DNA of 64,000 bases from Viscum album (lineage: Eukaryota > Streptophyta > Magnoliopsida > Santalales > Viscaceae), in the NCBI GenBank assembly GCA_963277665.1, contig OY728130.1, positions 1,360,516,393 through 1,360,580,392 on the forward strand, given 5' to 3'. This document shows, piece by piece, positions 26,415 through 37,750 of this stretch. The translations under genes and the position numbers were made by a program. The notes under the pieces are model-generated. The model searched no databases and was not told the DNA's origin. It saw only the letters and a program-made list of their open reading frames with translations. The stretch's first letter is position 1. The number at the start of each line of letters is the position of its first letter.

Positions 26415-27785
26415 AAATTTATTGGAAAAAAACTATTTCAAAAAAATCTCATAGTGTTATAGTTCCTCACCCTCTATTACTAGTATTGCTTTCATGGGGT
26501 TCCTAGGAGTCTTCGTGAGATATTAAGAGATTGTTACTTCTAGAATAAATGATATAAAATGATCCCACATGGTATTAAAGGCTATGTGGGAGTGATACCA
26601 GTGAGGCTACATAAGATCATTCAGTTTTTTATAAACTAGGAATGCATCAATATTCCAATAGATGGTTCCACCCAAATACATCTAGGATTATTTCACTATA
26701 TGACTAGGATTATCCATTATTTATAAATCTTATCATTATTTTTATTATTATATTTTATGATTCCCTAGTTACTAGTTTAATTATTAATTTATCTTATTAT
26801 ATGATGTTCACCTATTTCTCGTGATTTTTTTTCCTATTTTATTTAGTTATCTCCTACTATATTTCAATTTTCAGTCATATCTAATTTTTTTATGTTTTAC
26901 ATGGGTAAACTGAATCATTTCCATATATTTTCTAGAAAAAGGGTTCTAGATGGTTTTTAGAAAGTATGTTTCAAATGGATTTTTAAAATGAATTTTTTTT
27001 AATTTCTATGTGGATTTTTATAATGAAAATTTTTAAATTTTCTTTTAAAAATCATTTGGATTTTTAAAATGAAAATGGATTTTTAAAGGGAGTGATTATT
27101 ACTTGATTTAAAAAGTGATAGAAATAGATTATTTTAAATATTTTATTTCAAACTAGTATTTATGGAATGTTTTGAAAAGGGTAAAAAGCATAGAATCCTT
27201 GGTGAAATCCTACTGGTTTTTTTATGATCACACCCTAATTACAGTACTCAGTTTCTATATACCAGTTGTATTATTGAAGATATAAGTTTAGGTTATTGGG
27301 AAGATTCTTCTTGTGGACTTCTCATAATGGGGTGATAATGGATCAGTTTGTAGTTGTGGTTGTATAGTGACCTTACAGTCACACTAATATCGATGGTTGG
27401 TATTTTGGTTTTATTTGGGTTTTTAGACTCATTTTTTATCCAAGATGACTTCTCTAGTACTCTTGTATTGTTATATATTCTTATGGTTTTATTTGAGCTA
27501 GTTTTTTCTTACATTATGCTTTATTTGTTTTGTAATTTTTTATCTATTCATTTATTTTCACATGGATTTATAATGTATGGATTCACCATGATATAATTTT
27601 AGTAGAATTTCACTATGTATCAAATATTATTAATCTGGGTGAAATAATTCTCATCCATTGGGATTTGGTGATTGGTAACTAGTCATCATCCTATGAAGAT
27701 ATGGAATACCCCTCAAGTATGTCATGATTTGGTTCAAGTGTCTAGTTTAGGGGTGGCTCGGAGTTGGTTTGTGACAAAAACTCAC
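26415..27785 (+). repeat. Diverged LTR-like sequence, first copy
   Basis: Its right half is visibly similar to 40900-41515. Examples are 'atctattcatttattttcac' (27541) against 'atctatccatttttatttca' (41051), 'ctagtcatcatcctatgaag' against 'ctagtcaccaccctatag', and 'agttggtttgtgacaaaaactc' against 'agttggttctagcataaaaatc'. Both look like LTR 3' ends. The frame at 27354-27596 is hydrophobic but lies in this repeat and has no known family, so I do not call it a gene. Confidence 0.4.
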
Positions 27786-27841
27786 CTTTTCAAGTAGGTT
27801 TTGAATTTTGGGGTGAAAATCCTTGAAGGTGGGGAGGATGT
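27786..27841 (+). other. Residual internal tail and polypurine tract of a Del-type element
   Basis: 'gaattttggggtgaaaatccttgaaggtggggaggatg' resembles the end of Tekay-type elements, where 'aattttgaggatgaaat..aaggtggggagaatg' precedes the 3' LTR. The following 'tggtggccatc' then looks like an LTR start, compare 'tgtaatggcc' at 5332. Only about 55 bp of internal sequence appears between the two LTR-like segments, suggesting an internal deletion. Confidence 0.45.
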
Positions 27842-28340
27842 GGTGGCCATCAAAATTTTATTTAAACCTTTGAAATATTTTAAATAATATTTTTGAAGTT
27901 TTTCACTAATCTATTTTGATAATTTTTTAATTGTGGATTCCTAATTATATTATATTAAATATAATATATTATTTTTAATTTTTTTACATGTCTTTGTTGA
28001 AAATAGATGATATATCTTAAATAGAGTGTTATATGTGAATTATGACACCTCTATTAAGTCAATAATGGTAATTTTTTCCTAGGGGAAATGTAATTTATGT
28101 TCACATTTCAGGACCCTCGATTCTGGCATGTCATGTATGTTTTATTGGAAACACCAAATACCTTGTTGGAACTCAATTTAATCCTCTTTAATCTCTTTAA
28201 TTTGGTTTGTCCATTATAAAACCTAAAATATAGATATTGTTTGATGGAGAATCAGAGATCTGAAAAATTAATTTTTTGAGGTGTCAACAATGGAGCCCAG
28301 TGTGATCAAGGTCTTCAACAAATTTTGATTTATGTAACAG
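27842..28340 (+). repeat. Start of an LTR interrupted by the Athila-like element
   Basis: AT-rich non-coding DNA following the polypurine tract. The nearly matching flanks 'aacag' (28336-28340) and 'aagag' (39322-39326) indicate that the sequence once continued directly at 39322. I see no gene here. Confidence 0.4.
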
Positions 28341-28579
28341 TGACCAGACTATGTGGTGTTGCTGATTACATGTGGGAATTGATCGGATTATATTTTATAA
28401 TATCCCAAACTAAACTCAGCTACAAAGAAATAACATGGTGGTAGTTCAGGTTCAAACCCATAGATTTGAGTCCATCCACAATATAATTTAGCTATTAAGG
28501 ATGGCATGTGGTATTGGTTTAGGCCTAGGACAGGTGTGTTGAGGCACACAACATAACCATGTTACCTAATATCTGTTAT

Positions 28580-28650
28580 GGGCATTTTTTCTAGTGGTAT
28601 GATTCTCTCTTCGGGTGTGAGAGGTTCCATGTTCAATTCTCTTAATTCCC
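28580..28650 (+). pseudogene. Proline-tRNA-like segment (possible SINE head)
   Basis: These 71 bases follow a plant proline tRNA closely. The 5' end is 'gggcatt'. Then come 'tctagtggtatgattctc' (D arm, internal promoter box A), 'cttcgggtg' as anticodon loop with CGG, a 'gag' stem and 'ggttccatgttcaattc' (T arm, box B). The 3' end is 'aattccc'. The anticodon stem pairs, but the T stem and one acceptor pair are broken ('ccatg' against 'ctctt'), and no CCA or intact fold is seen. It lies in sequence present in only one of the two LTRs. It may be the head of a tRNA-derived SINE or a tRNA pseudogene. Confidence 0.6.
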
Positions 28651-28758
28651 AAAAATTTAGTATTTACTTATTCTAGTTTGGGTGGAACAAGAGTGGTAAA
28701 CCTCATAATCCTGCATCCAAAAGACTATAAATCCCCTTGGGAGATTTATCATGTATGC

Positions 28759-28828
28759 GGTGATGCAGGCATAATGCAAGAAGAAGGTGATGCAGGCATG
28801 ACACAAGTAGGATGATGCAAACATGATG
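28759..28828. repeat. Short tandem GATGCAGGCAT repeat
   Basis: Three imperfect units at 28759, 28786 and 28811 share 'ggtgatgcaggcat'. They are followed at 28911-28920 by 'tataaatagg', a good TATA-like sequence on the plus strand. Both are within the extra segment of the left LTR. Confidence 0.55.
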
Positions 28829-30332
28829 TTGCACTGGGCCTTTGGTCCATTTTCATGGGCCACTTGGTCTTCAACCTATAAGCTATGTAATGAGTCTCCC
28901 TCTACCTAGATATAAATAGGTAATTTCTTTCATAATAAAAAAGGATTTGGCCCCAAATTTTGAAAAAAGGACTATGTAGCTTGGGTTTTAACTTTTGAAA
29001 AGAGAAAAGGGGTAAGGTTTGATTTTATGGTTTGGGAAAAAGATTAATCCTAAATCGATCTTGGGATGGACCTATGGGTTAGGATGGGAAGTGTTGAAAA
29101 GGTAACCAATTGGTCATGGTCAAACAAATTAGATCTACCTAAGTTGTAACTATTCTTTGGTCCAGAAATAGTAAACAAACTAGATGCAGTAATCTTGTCT
29201 TCGAGGAAGAAAGTATCACCAGCTATTGGTCCTAGATTTATCAACTCCAACTAGGTTAGGGTCTTTTGATTTTACCTCCCATGATCAGTGATATGAAAAA
29301 TAATTGGGTAAACAATTTTTTTAACCTATTTATTATCTATATGGTTTCCAAGTTTTGATTTATAGATTTATTATGTTGAAATCCACCCTTACTCTTTACC
29401 CTTAAACATAAGAGAATTATCCATGCGTGATGGTATTAATAAAAAGTAGGGAAAAAGGAAGAATTCTTGGTATAAAAAATAAATAATTCAAATCAAGGAA
29501 ATCCATAATTAAATTGTATAAAATCAATCAAATTATAACTTTAATTAATTAATATAGAATAACACTACAGTTGATAAAGTTGAATGGAAATGAAAATTGG
29601 ATTCAAATATTAGAATCGAAACACATAATGAATGATTCTTAGAATGGTAAGCAGTAGAAACAGAATGATTAAAACGAGAAAGGAATGAAATAAAACTAAT
29701 TTTGTGAAAATTAGTAAATGAATGAAGAAGAAAGGAAAAAGTTTAGCATCCTCTCAAGATCTCTATTTTTCAAATAAGTACCCTCATATATATAGAGTCA
29801 AGAGTTTAATGACGTGTAGATTATTCATATCATGTAACTTATTTAGGTGACTTCTGTGTCAAAATTTACATGATGTGTAAGTGATTTTAAAATAATGTAC
29901 TTCAAATCCACAAAGATCTCTGAAGATATTGTATCTTTACAGATTTCACATTTGGTATATTCAGTGAGATTCAAATATCAAATTTTTAACATTGTTTATC
30001 ATGTTCACATCATGTATCTTTATTGGGTTTTAGATTTCAAATATTTTACATCATGTAATATCTTGACATCATGTACTTTGGATTCACTTCATGTAAATTG
30101 GATTCACGCATTTTAATTCATTTGGTAGGTGGTTTGATTAATTAATACACATCATTTACTTTGGATTCACAACGTGTAATGTCCAAATTTTATATTTTTT
30201 CAGCATCTCCTCCTTTGAGTCTTGAGTTCCTATTCCCTACAAAAACACATCAAAACCCAGTGTATGATTGAATAAAGAATTATTAAACTTTAAATAAATG
30301 TATCTAATATGTATATATAAATTCATATTATA

Positions 30333-32300
30333 AAATTCCTCCACACTTGAAAATTTTGTTATCCTCAAACAAGAAGAATCTTAATAAGGATTCCAAATAT
30401 ATCAATTTTTAAACAATAAATGTGTATAACAACCAAACAAAAAAAACTAACTACTAGAAGAAAAATAAATTCCTCCATAATAAATACAATATATAAAATC
30501 ATTCAAACCTCATTTTTATGTTCTTTATTCATATTATTTTTTCATTTAATTACAATTTCTCAATTTTCTTTAAAATCTATACCCATTTTTTAATTTACCT
30601 CACAATGAATTTTCTCTCATCACTGAAGGTAAAATGTAATTGAAGTTTTGATCATACCTTGAATACATGTTCCTAACCATAGGCTTGCATTGGTTCTAAT
30701 ATATCCACTCTATAAAGATAAATACAAAATTAATCATGAGAGATTAAGCAATAAGGTTCAAATGACTCTATGGCTGAGGTTAGGTGTGTAGATGATAAAA
30801 AATAAAGCTCAAAAATGAGGGAAATCTCTATAGTATAATGAATGATAATCGAGAATAATAAAATGATAAATATCCTCTATAAATTGGTATATAAACACTC
30901 CCAAAATGTCAGGGTGGGTTCATGGATTTGTCAAAAAAGAAATTAAAGTATCATGTTTCTTCTTTTTTCAAAAGTTATGTCTAAGACATATCTCACATCC
31001 ATCACCTAACCACATATGATCCATAATAATATTCACCAGTATGGTAATTTTGTTTTTTGAACTTCCTAATACACAACCCATATCTATATAATTCATATTT
31101 TAACAATATAACCATGAATGGTACATCAGAAAAACCATGGACCACTTCCCACAGATCATGTAAAATAGCCATTACACATCTCCTTGGTAGTAATAATCCT
31201 ACATCTATCAGTAATGATTATATTCCCCACACTTATTAAAATTAAAATCATGAATTTATACCAATATTAGGTTAGGAAGGTATAAAATGGGATCTTAACA
31301 TGTCTCGATCCTAACAAGGTCATTCATAGCTTTTACAGGTTAAGAAGGAAAAATGTATAGGTGGCTTTCAGGATAAATGGCTCAATAAATATTTCCTCAG
31401 TCATTTTAACAGCATATTTCTCCATTCATAGCCTCAATAATATTCCAATGAAATTTATTATGTATTTACATGCCCCGATTATCTCTTAAGAAATATGCTT
31501 AGAAAAGAATATGATAATGTAGGTCTAGAGTCCTCTCTAGAATGGGAGAATATAAAATAAATTTAAATCACTCAGGGAATAGTATCCAATAATAAGTCAA
31601 TCAAAAAAATTGAAAGAAACTAGAATTAGAATTAAATTAATCAATTCAATAATCATTATAAATTTATAAATAGAAATAAAAATAGATTTCAACAATCTTC
31701 AACCAAAGTTTTTCTTTTATTTAAATGGGTGAAATGCGATATCAAGTTAAATGATGATTTTAATGAAACATTTCTTCTAGACTAATGAAAACAAGCAATA
31801 ATATAAGTTTTTAGAAAATAAATCTCAATAAATACTTCCCCAAACTTAAAATGATACAGTGTACACACTGTTCTAGAAATCAATGTGGGAGATATACAAT
31901 ATAATCATAGATATAAATGAAATATCAATTAAGAATTTAAAATAGGTAACCAAGAGCTCCCTATAAAGAAAGTAATTTCATGTGGAAACTTTTTTGATGG
32001 TGATGAGAAATTGTGATACGTACACTATACAAACCATTAGTACACAGGGGTTAATCAATATGTAAGTAGAAAAATGGGCAGGTGAACATATTAAATAGTA
32101 AGAAAAAAATATCTTAGAAAAATGCATGAATAGACTACAATGAAGTTTTGGACAATCGACAAACATAAAGTGCTGGAAATATAAAAAACAAGGGTCCTAA
32201 GAAACTCAAAAAAACATAAAAAACAAAAAATATGGGTTTCCTCCCATAAATAGATAACAAATGCATTGTCATCTGGATGGATGGAAAAAATATCAATTGG
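30333..32300 (-). other. 3' untranslated region of the Athila-like element
   Basis: On the minus strand this region ends with 'ttcaagtgtggaggaattt' just before the 3' LTR. That text is reminiscent of the polypurine area of Athila/Tat elements. The rest is AT-rich and non-coding to my eye; small frames at 31057-31239 and 31978-32166 are unsupported. Confidence 0.45.
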
Positions 32301-34650
32301 TGTTGTCTATCTTCTCATATATCCTCTGCCTCCTACAGGAACTAGTGGTGGAGTCGTCAAGATTATAAGGGTAGTTGGTGGGGTTAACCACATAAGGAAT
32401 GGGTTGACAGAAACACTCATGTGGGATCTATAAATTCTATGCAATTCATGGATGGGGATTTTGTATAGTACAAATCTAAAGATCCTCAAGATGGTACCAT
32501 ATGTCATCCAGATACTGATATATCTCATGTGGGAATCCAGATGGTGGCCTAAAATACTCATCAATAACAATGGATGAAGTAATATATCCATACATGGATA
32601 AATAAATGTAGAAATAAAAATGAGAAGAATAAATAAATTATTGTATTCAAAACTATGTATCATACATATATATAAAAAAATGATACTTTTTTGAATATAG
32701 AATACAAAATGAGTAAAAAATTGACACCCAGAAACAACATACAATAGGGGAGGGGTGTACAAGGATAAAGGTAAATAGTGTAGGCCATATCATCACTACC
32801 TACATCAGATGCCCCTCCCCCAAATATTGGGTCCCTGAATCTACCCTTCCCTATCAATGGTATCTATGGAAAATGAAGAACGGTCATTGACCACTGTAGT
32901 GGGTGTTGTGGTGATGGGAGATGGCTCAGTCATGGTAGATGATGAGGAGTTACCTATATGTATTTCATCAGTATGTCTGAAATTTGGATCAATGAATTGA
33001 ACCTCATATGTATAAGGAATGGTGAGTCCCTTTCCTCATCGTGCCTACTCTGCTATAAAATCTTATTGGTCAGTAGGGTCCAAAATCTATGGGTGTGGGC
33101 CGAAATGAGAGGGAGGTTTAGTGGGAATGTTGGATGAAGTGGGGCCTACAGATGGTGGTGGGTGTCTAGATGTAGGGGCTGGTGGTGGGATGGGGTGGTG
33201 AACTGTGATGGCTCGGTGAAAGGGATGTCAAGGTGGAGGAAAATTTTTCTATAGTTCTCCAAAATACACTAGAGAATAATCTAGATGTCAGATTGAAAGG
33301 GTGGGGTGGGTGTAGATGGGTCAGAGGGTGGTGGAGTGGTGGTGGGTGATGAAGAGGTGGATGTTTGGGCGAAGGGAGTGGTGGAGGGTGTTGGGTATAT
33401 AGTATAATCAACAAAGGTAGGGTCCTCATCAGGGGGAGCAGGTGTTGGGACATGATGAGATGGGGCCTCAGCAGCATCCTTGACATTCTCAGGGGCCCAC
33501 TGGTAACTCCCCTTGATCTTCCTCAAGAGCCCATTCTTATGGATTATGATAAGACCAATGGACTCCATATTCTTGAGAGAGTAATGAGGCTGAGTGTCAT
33601 AAAATATGATGAGATGATGGAAGATGTGGGTGATGAAGCTTCCTCCCATAAGTATACCCTGATACCATTGCACATGGTCATGTTAGTATGATGAAAACGG
33701 GTAGGCCATGTTGATGGAAGGGCCTCCCATGGAAGAGGCTAGGATGATCACCTTGATCTGACTAATGCTTCTGTTATAATCTCCTTTGGCTGTCCATTAT
33801 TAATCTAGAGCCTAGTAGAGAATTTGTAAAGCAACACCCCTCAGTCGGGTGCTCTTAATCATATGAGGGTCATGGAAGCTCTGTGGATCATGACTGATCA
33901 ATTCCCAAATCCTCACTACATCTTCCTTAATTGGATCTATCCACAAGGTAGTGTAGTATAGGGAGAGAAAAATATATATATGGTGTAAATACTAATATCG
34001 ATGTTGAAATCTCCCAAGGTGAGCTCTCAAGGCCTTACACCAAGGAGGAAGGTTGCATGCACTATGTTGAGTCCTAATGTGTCTAAGAACTCCATGAACA
34101 TATCCTAGTACTTCTACTCACATACCTCAATGATTATATAGAGGTGAATCCATCTGAATAGATCAAGGGTCACCTCATTCATGGGGATATACTCAAGAAC
34201 AACTAGGTCTAGAGTCTTGTTGGTCCGCATCATCTTAGCTTGAAGATGGAAAAATCGTACCTACTGCTCGATCTCAGATAAATAGATGCATAGGTGTAGG
34301 TTTAGGCATGAGGCACCACCTTGGGATGGGGAAAAAAAGGAAAGAAACTCTTCAGAGGTTGAGGTGGTGGAAAATTTTAATACAGATGGTGAGGTGGTGG
34401 GATCTATGGGTGGTGGTAGAGGTGCAGGGTTTTGATGCTTGGGAGATAGAAGATCATCTTTACATTAGGCTGTATGATTAGTAGTTTTGGTTTAGTCCAT
34501 GATGGATGGAAGTAGGTAACATGTAAGTGTATGGGGGATATGATCGATGATCTATGGTGGAGGAGGGAAGGGAGGAGGGTTCCTCAATGAGGGATAGGGA
34601 AAGAGGGAGCGATATCGGTTAGGTGGGATATGAGAGTACCTAGAGGAGGG
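32301..34650 (-). pseudogene. Decayed unassigned ORF of the Athila-like element
   Basis: This stretch is less AT-rich and has broken minus-strand frames (32307-32762, 32660-32857, 33281-33673). The clearest piece, 33281-33673 (130 codons), begins with a patch resembling the accessory ORF of Athila-type elements (a 'GILxGGxxITxIF' patch followed by 'NGLLRKIKGSYQW'). It ends in a Pro/Ser/Thr-rich tail. Further upstream in other frames are FRWIHLYI and WELISHDPQSFHDPH. I assign it only as an accessory or env-position ORF by location; the function is unknown. The overlapping frames 33166-33486 and 33365-33691 are shadows. Confidence 0.4.
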
Positions 34651-35100
34651 TAAGTGGGGATCAGTTGTGAACCTTGGATTCATGGATTATAAAATCCACC
34701 CCAAATATTTCACATCATGTTTTTATTACACAATGTGTAAATTGGGGTTTTTATTTTGTTCTGGTCCAGACAGTTTCACGTCGTGCATAGTTTATATGAC
34801 GTGAATTTGATATTTTTTGTGTTTAAATTTTTAATTTTAAAATTTAAAATTTTTATAAGTACAGACCTCTAAACCATATCCATCATTATTAAACCTTTAT
34901 ACACTCTAATATAACCTATTAAACCTAGCTTGGTTTTCCTCCTAGTCAATTCTTCATTTATTGTTGAGATCTACACATGTTTTGATTCAAATGAGGTATA
35001 CCTCGTTAGAGGTTCAGTGTAATTATCATCCTCAAGATCACTTTATTCATATTCAATAGGATAAAAGGTCTATCTATCATCCTCATGAGTCATATAATCA
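34651..35100 (-). other. Acidic linker remnant; RT missing where expected
   Basis: On the minus strand after the protease, an acidic stretch (YDYMTHEDDR, SDLEDDNYTEP) resembles the linker before RT in Athila-type elements. RT motifs should follow but do not. Instead there is non-coding sequence containing 'tttcacgtcgtg' and 'tatgacgtgaat' (34775-34805), like the LTR motif. This fits a deletion of pol. Confidence 0.4.
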
Positions 35101-35650
35101 TATTTATTATCATTAAGAAATATGTCTTGATCATTAAATGACTCATCACTTTTCTTGGGGACTTTCACTGATTCAAAAACAACTTGTTATTCACTAATTA
35201 TAAAAATAAACCTTCATTGATTTACATCAATAAACTCCTTCCCAATGATGAGAAATGGTCTCATTAGAATGATGAGAACATATCCTTATTCCTATATGTC
35301 TATTATAAGTAAATTTGTAGGAATTATGAACTTACCAACTTTGACTAAAACGTCCTCAATAATTCCTTGAGGTTACTTGACTGATCAGTCATCAATATGA
35401 AGTAAAACTCATTTTGGTTTCAATTATTCAAGCCCTAGCTTCTTTAATACACTCATAGGCATGATATTTATACTTGAGCTAAGATCTAATAAGGCTCTTC
35501 TAAAATTTAATATCCCTATAGTACATGGAATAGAAAAACTTTTGGGGTATCCCATCTTTAGTGGAAGCTTCCACTGAACAAATGTAGATCATTCTTAATT
35601 TAAGAAGATAATTCTTGGGTATTCCATTTCCATCTTAGTAGAAATCAATT
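35101..35650 (-). pseudogene. Aspartic protease remnant, Athila/Tat type
   Basis: Reading the minus strand across frames gives LPMSVLKKLGL, then SVKSPQGIIEDVLVKVGKFI, then LIILMRPFLIIGKEFIDV. These match the protease region of Athila/Tat elements (usual ...LADRSIKYPRGIVEDVLVKV... and ...LILGRPFLATG..LIDV...). The family role is to cleave the gag-pol polyprotein. Stops and frameshifts make it inactive. Neighbouring gag lies to the right, as expected for a minus-strand element. Confidence 0.75.
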
Positions 35651-35899
35651 ATTTTAATAATTTTTCATAATTATTCATTTGAGAAATCACTTCTGCAAAG
35701 GGAATATTGATGTTTAATTGTTAAAACATATCTAGAAACTTTTTATATTTCCCCTTGATATTACCATGTCTCGTTCTCTCTAGAAATGGAATAGGTGGTT
35801 TTTATGGTGTTAATTCCACATTAACTTTTTATTTTTTAATATTCTCTTAAATAATAACATTTTTAGTAGGTTCTTATTCCATATTTTTCTCTTGTTCAG

Positions 35900-37570
35900 C
35901 TTTATGGGTGTTATCATCATTATCTTTTCTGATGATTTTGACATGTTTTTCAAGTTCTTCTACATGATTTTATTCACCTATTCATGTTTTATAAAATTTC
36001 AACATTTTTCCACTCCTAAGAACCATAGATTTATCCTCCTCTCTTGGATAAGTCTTGGTATTACTAGGAAAAAACCTAGTAATCGATCCGATAAAGTTTT
36101 AGAGATTTTCTTCAATTGGTGATCAAGTTTTCATAGGGAAACCCTTTGGTTTTTTATTTTAGTTTCTTGGGTAGACATACTCTGGTCTTATTTTTCCATG
36201 AAGGTGGTGAGAAGTTTCTCAGGATTCAATTACAGAGGTGGGGTTTATTATTTCTATCTTGTTAGATCTTGTAGAAACTGTTGTTGTTGAGCTGGTGGAA
36301 ATTTCCGAGCTCTAGGGGGAAAAGTTTGTTATTCAAATTTCTACTATGGTTGAGGAGATGGATTTTTTGGTGGGTAATCAGGTGGTCTCTAATTCTATGG
36401 TTGTTCTTGAACACTCCTCTATTGATAGTAAACTTAGTTTTCTTATTATAGATGTTGATCCAGCCTCTGCTAATAATACTACTATTGGTATTATTGGGGT
36501 TGCTAAAACTTTTGATTTTATTGATTTTAATATACATAATTAGAATATTTAATTTAAGGTTATTTAATACTTGATCTAAAATCCTGATATGGATGCAGTC
36601 CTCCTCACATTTCACAAGCTTGGATCTCCATAAGAGGGGCAGGAGGAAGTAGTGGTGTAACAATAAGCTGAAAACTTTCAAGATTATTTTTTACTACTTT
36701 AACCTAGTTTTCTAGGTGGGTATTCTCTTCAACCTGATGGATTCCATTTCAAGGCGGTCTTCTATTACTTTTCCATAGACTGGAATTATGGGAGATCCCA
36801 TCTAAGAGTGCTCTAATGACTTTGTGAATATTAAGCATGATCCCTCCATCAACGATGGCATATAAAATTATACAGGTAGCTAGTTTAAATCCTTGGTAGA
36901 AAGTTTGAAATTATATCCACACATAGAGTTCATGATGTGGGAACTTATGAGTTATCTTCTTAAAATTATCATAGGCATCCCAAGCTGATTCTATGTCATC
37001 TTGGTTGAAATTTTGGAATCCATTCCTTAACTTCAAGGTTCATATTGGTGGGAATTATTTGTCTAATAACTTATTTTCAAAATCATCTCAAGTCATGAAA
37101 GACTTGGGAGCTTGTATTTTAAGCCAATACTTGTCTCTATTTCACAAGGATAAGGGAAATATACAAATTATGATGGCATCATATGATACACCTTGATTCC
37201 AAAATGTGTTGTAGACTTCTATGAAATTTGAGATGTGTTCATGGGGATATTAACTCTAAATTCCACTAAACTATATCATGCTCTAGTACATGTGGATGAG
37301 TCCATGTTTAATTTCAAATGTATGCACCTAAATAGAAGGGTGCACAATGTTGGGTGTAATACCACTGATGGATGGAAATACATAGTCTATGATGGTGCAC
37401 TCCTGTATCATCGGTCACTCTCCCTGATTTTTACATGGTTCATATTATAGATTTTTCAGGTTAGGTGCAATAAGGTTTTACGTTCATCCATGTTTGATTA
37501 CTAGAGTGAAGCTATAAATATCACGATCTTAGGATAAAAAAAGTAGTTCTTGAGCTTTAAGGTTTCTTGA
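35900..37570 (-). pseudogene. gag remnant, Athila/Tat type
   Basis: Minus-strand text around 36780-37010 reads QDDIESAWDAYDNFKKITHK, then FPHHELYVWI, FQTFYQGFK and DGGIMLNI. This is the gag core of Athila/Tat elements (usual PHHGxPxWxxIQxFYxGL...DAAAGG). Downstream, 36260-36680 carries a cysteine patch (CGGLHPYQDF in one frame) and a Gln/Asn/Pro-rich stretch, also typical. The frame at 36262-36681 is a mixture of this sequence and shifted reading. No intact frame remains. Plus-strand frames in this area are shadows. Confidence 0.7.
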
Positions 37571-37727
37571 TTGATTCAAAGGGACCTGATGTATATACTA
37601 GTTTGAAGAAGAGAATACATAGGTGCTAGTCCGTATAAGAAATTTTTAAAAAGAAAAAAAGAAAGAAAAGAAGTTGAGATAATACTAGATTCACACTCAA
37701 GGTTATTATGCCTAAGGAACAACAATG

Positions 37728-37744
37728 TCCCTGAAAATGGTACA
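37728..37744 (-). other. Degraded primer-binding site, Asp-tRNA type
   Basis: On the minus strand, right after the 5' LTR, comes 'tgtaccattttcaggga'. The usual Athila/Tat site is TGGCGCCGTTGCCGGGGA. Most mismatches are C-to-T or G-to-A at former CpG or CpNpG positions, as expected for an old methylated copy. Confidence 0.6.
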
Positions 37745-37750
37745 AAAATT

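Larger units (their letters stand above)
28341..30332 (-). repeat. 3' LTR of the Athila-like element
   Basis: Homologous to 37751-39321 but about 420 bp longer. The extra sequence falls between about 28465 and 28960 and includes the proline-tRNA-like segment. Good matches occur at 28341-28463 and 28960-30332. Repeated 'cacatcatgta' motifs lie in 29810-30180. The frames at 28657-28863, 29050-29250 and 29895-30116 are not genes. Confidence 0.8.

Noticed and set aside
27354..27596. 80-codon hydrophobic frame resembling a small membrane protein
   Set aside because: Hydrophobicity follows from T-rich DNA, the region is a diverged LTR, and the homologous stretch near 41 kb does not keep the frame.
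28580..28650. Functional proline tRNA gene
   Set aside because: The T stem and part of the acceptor stem do not pair, and it lies in extra sequence within an LTR; called as a tRNA-like pseudogene or SINE head.
33365..33691. Plus-strand frame of 108 codons
   Set aside because: Antisense to the better supported minus-strand ORF pieces of the Athila-like element; Gly/Ser-rich text is the shadow of Pro/Thr codons.
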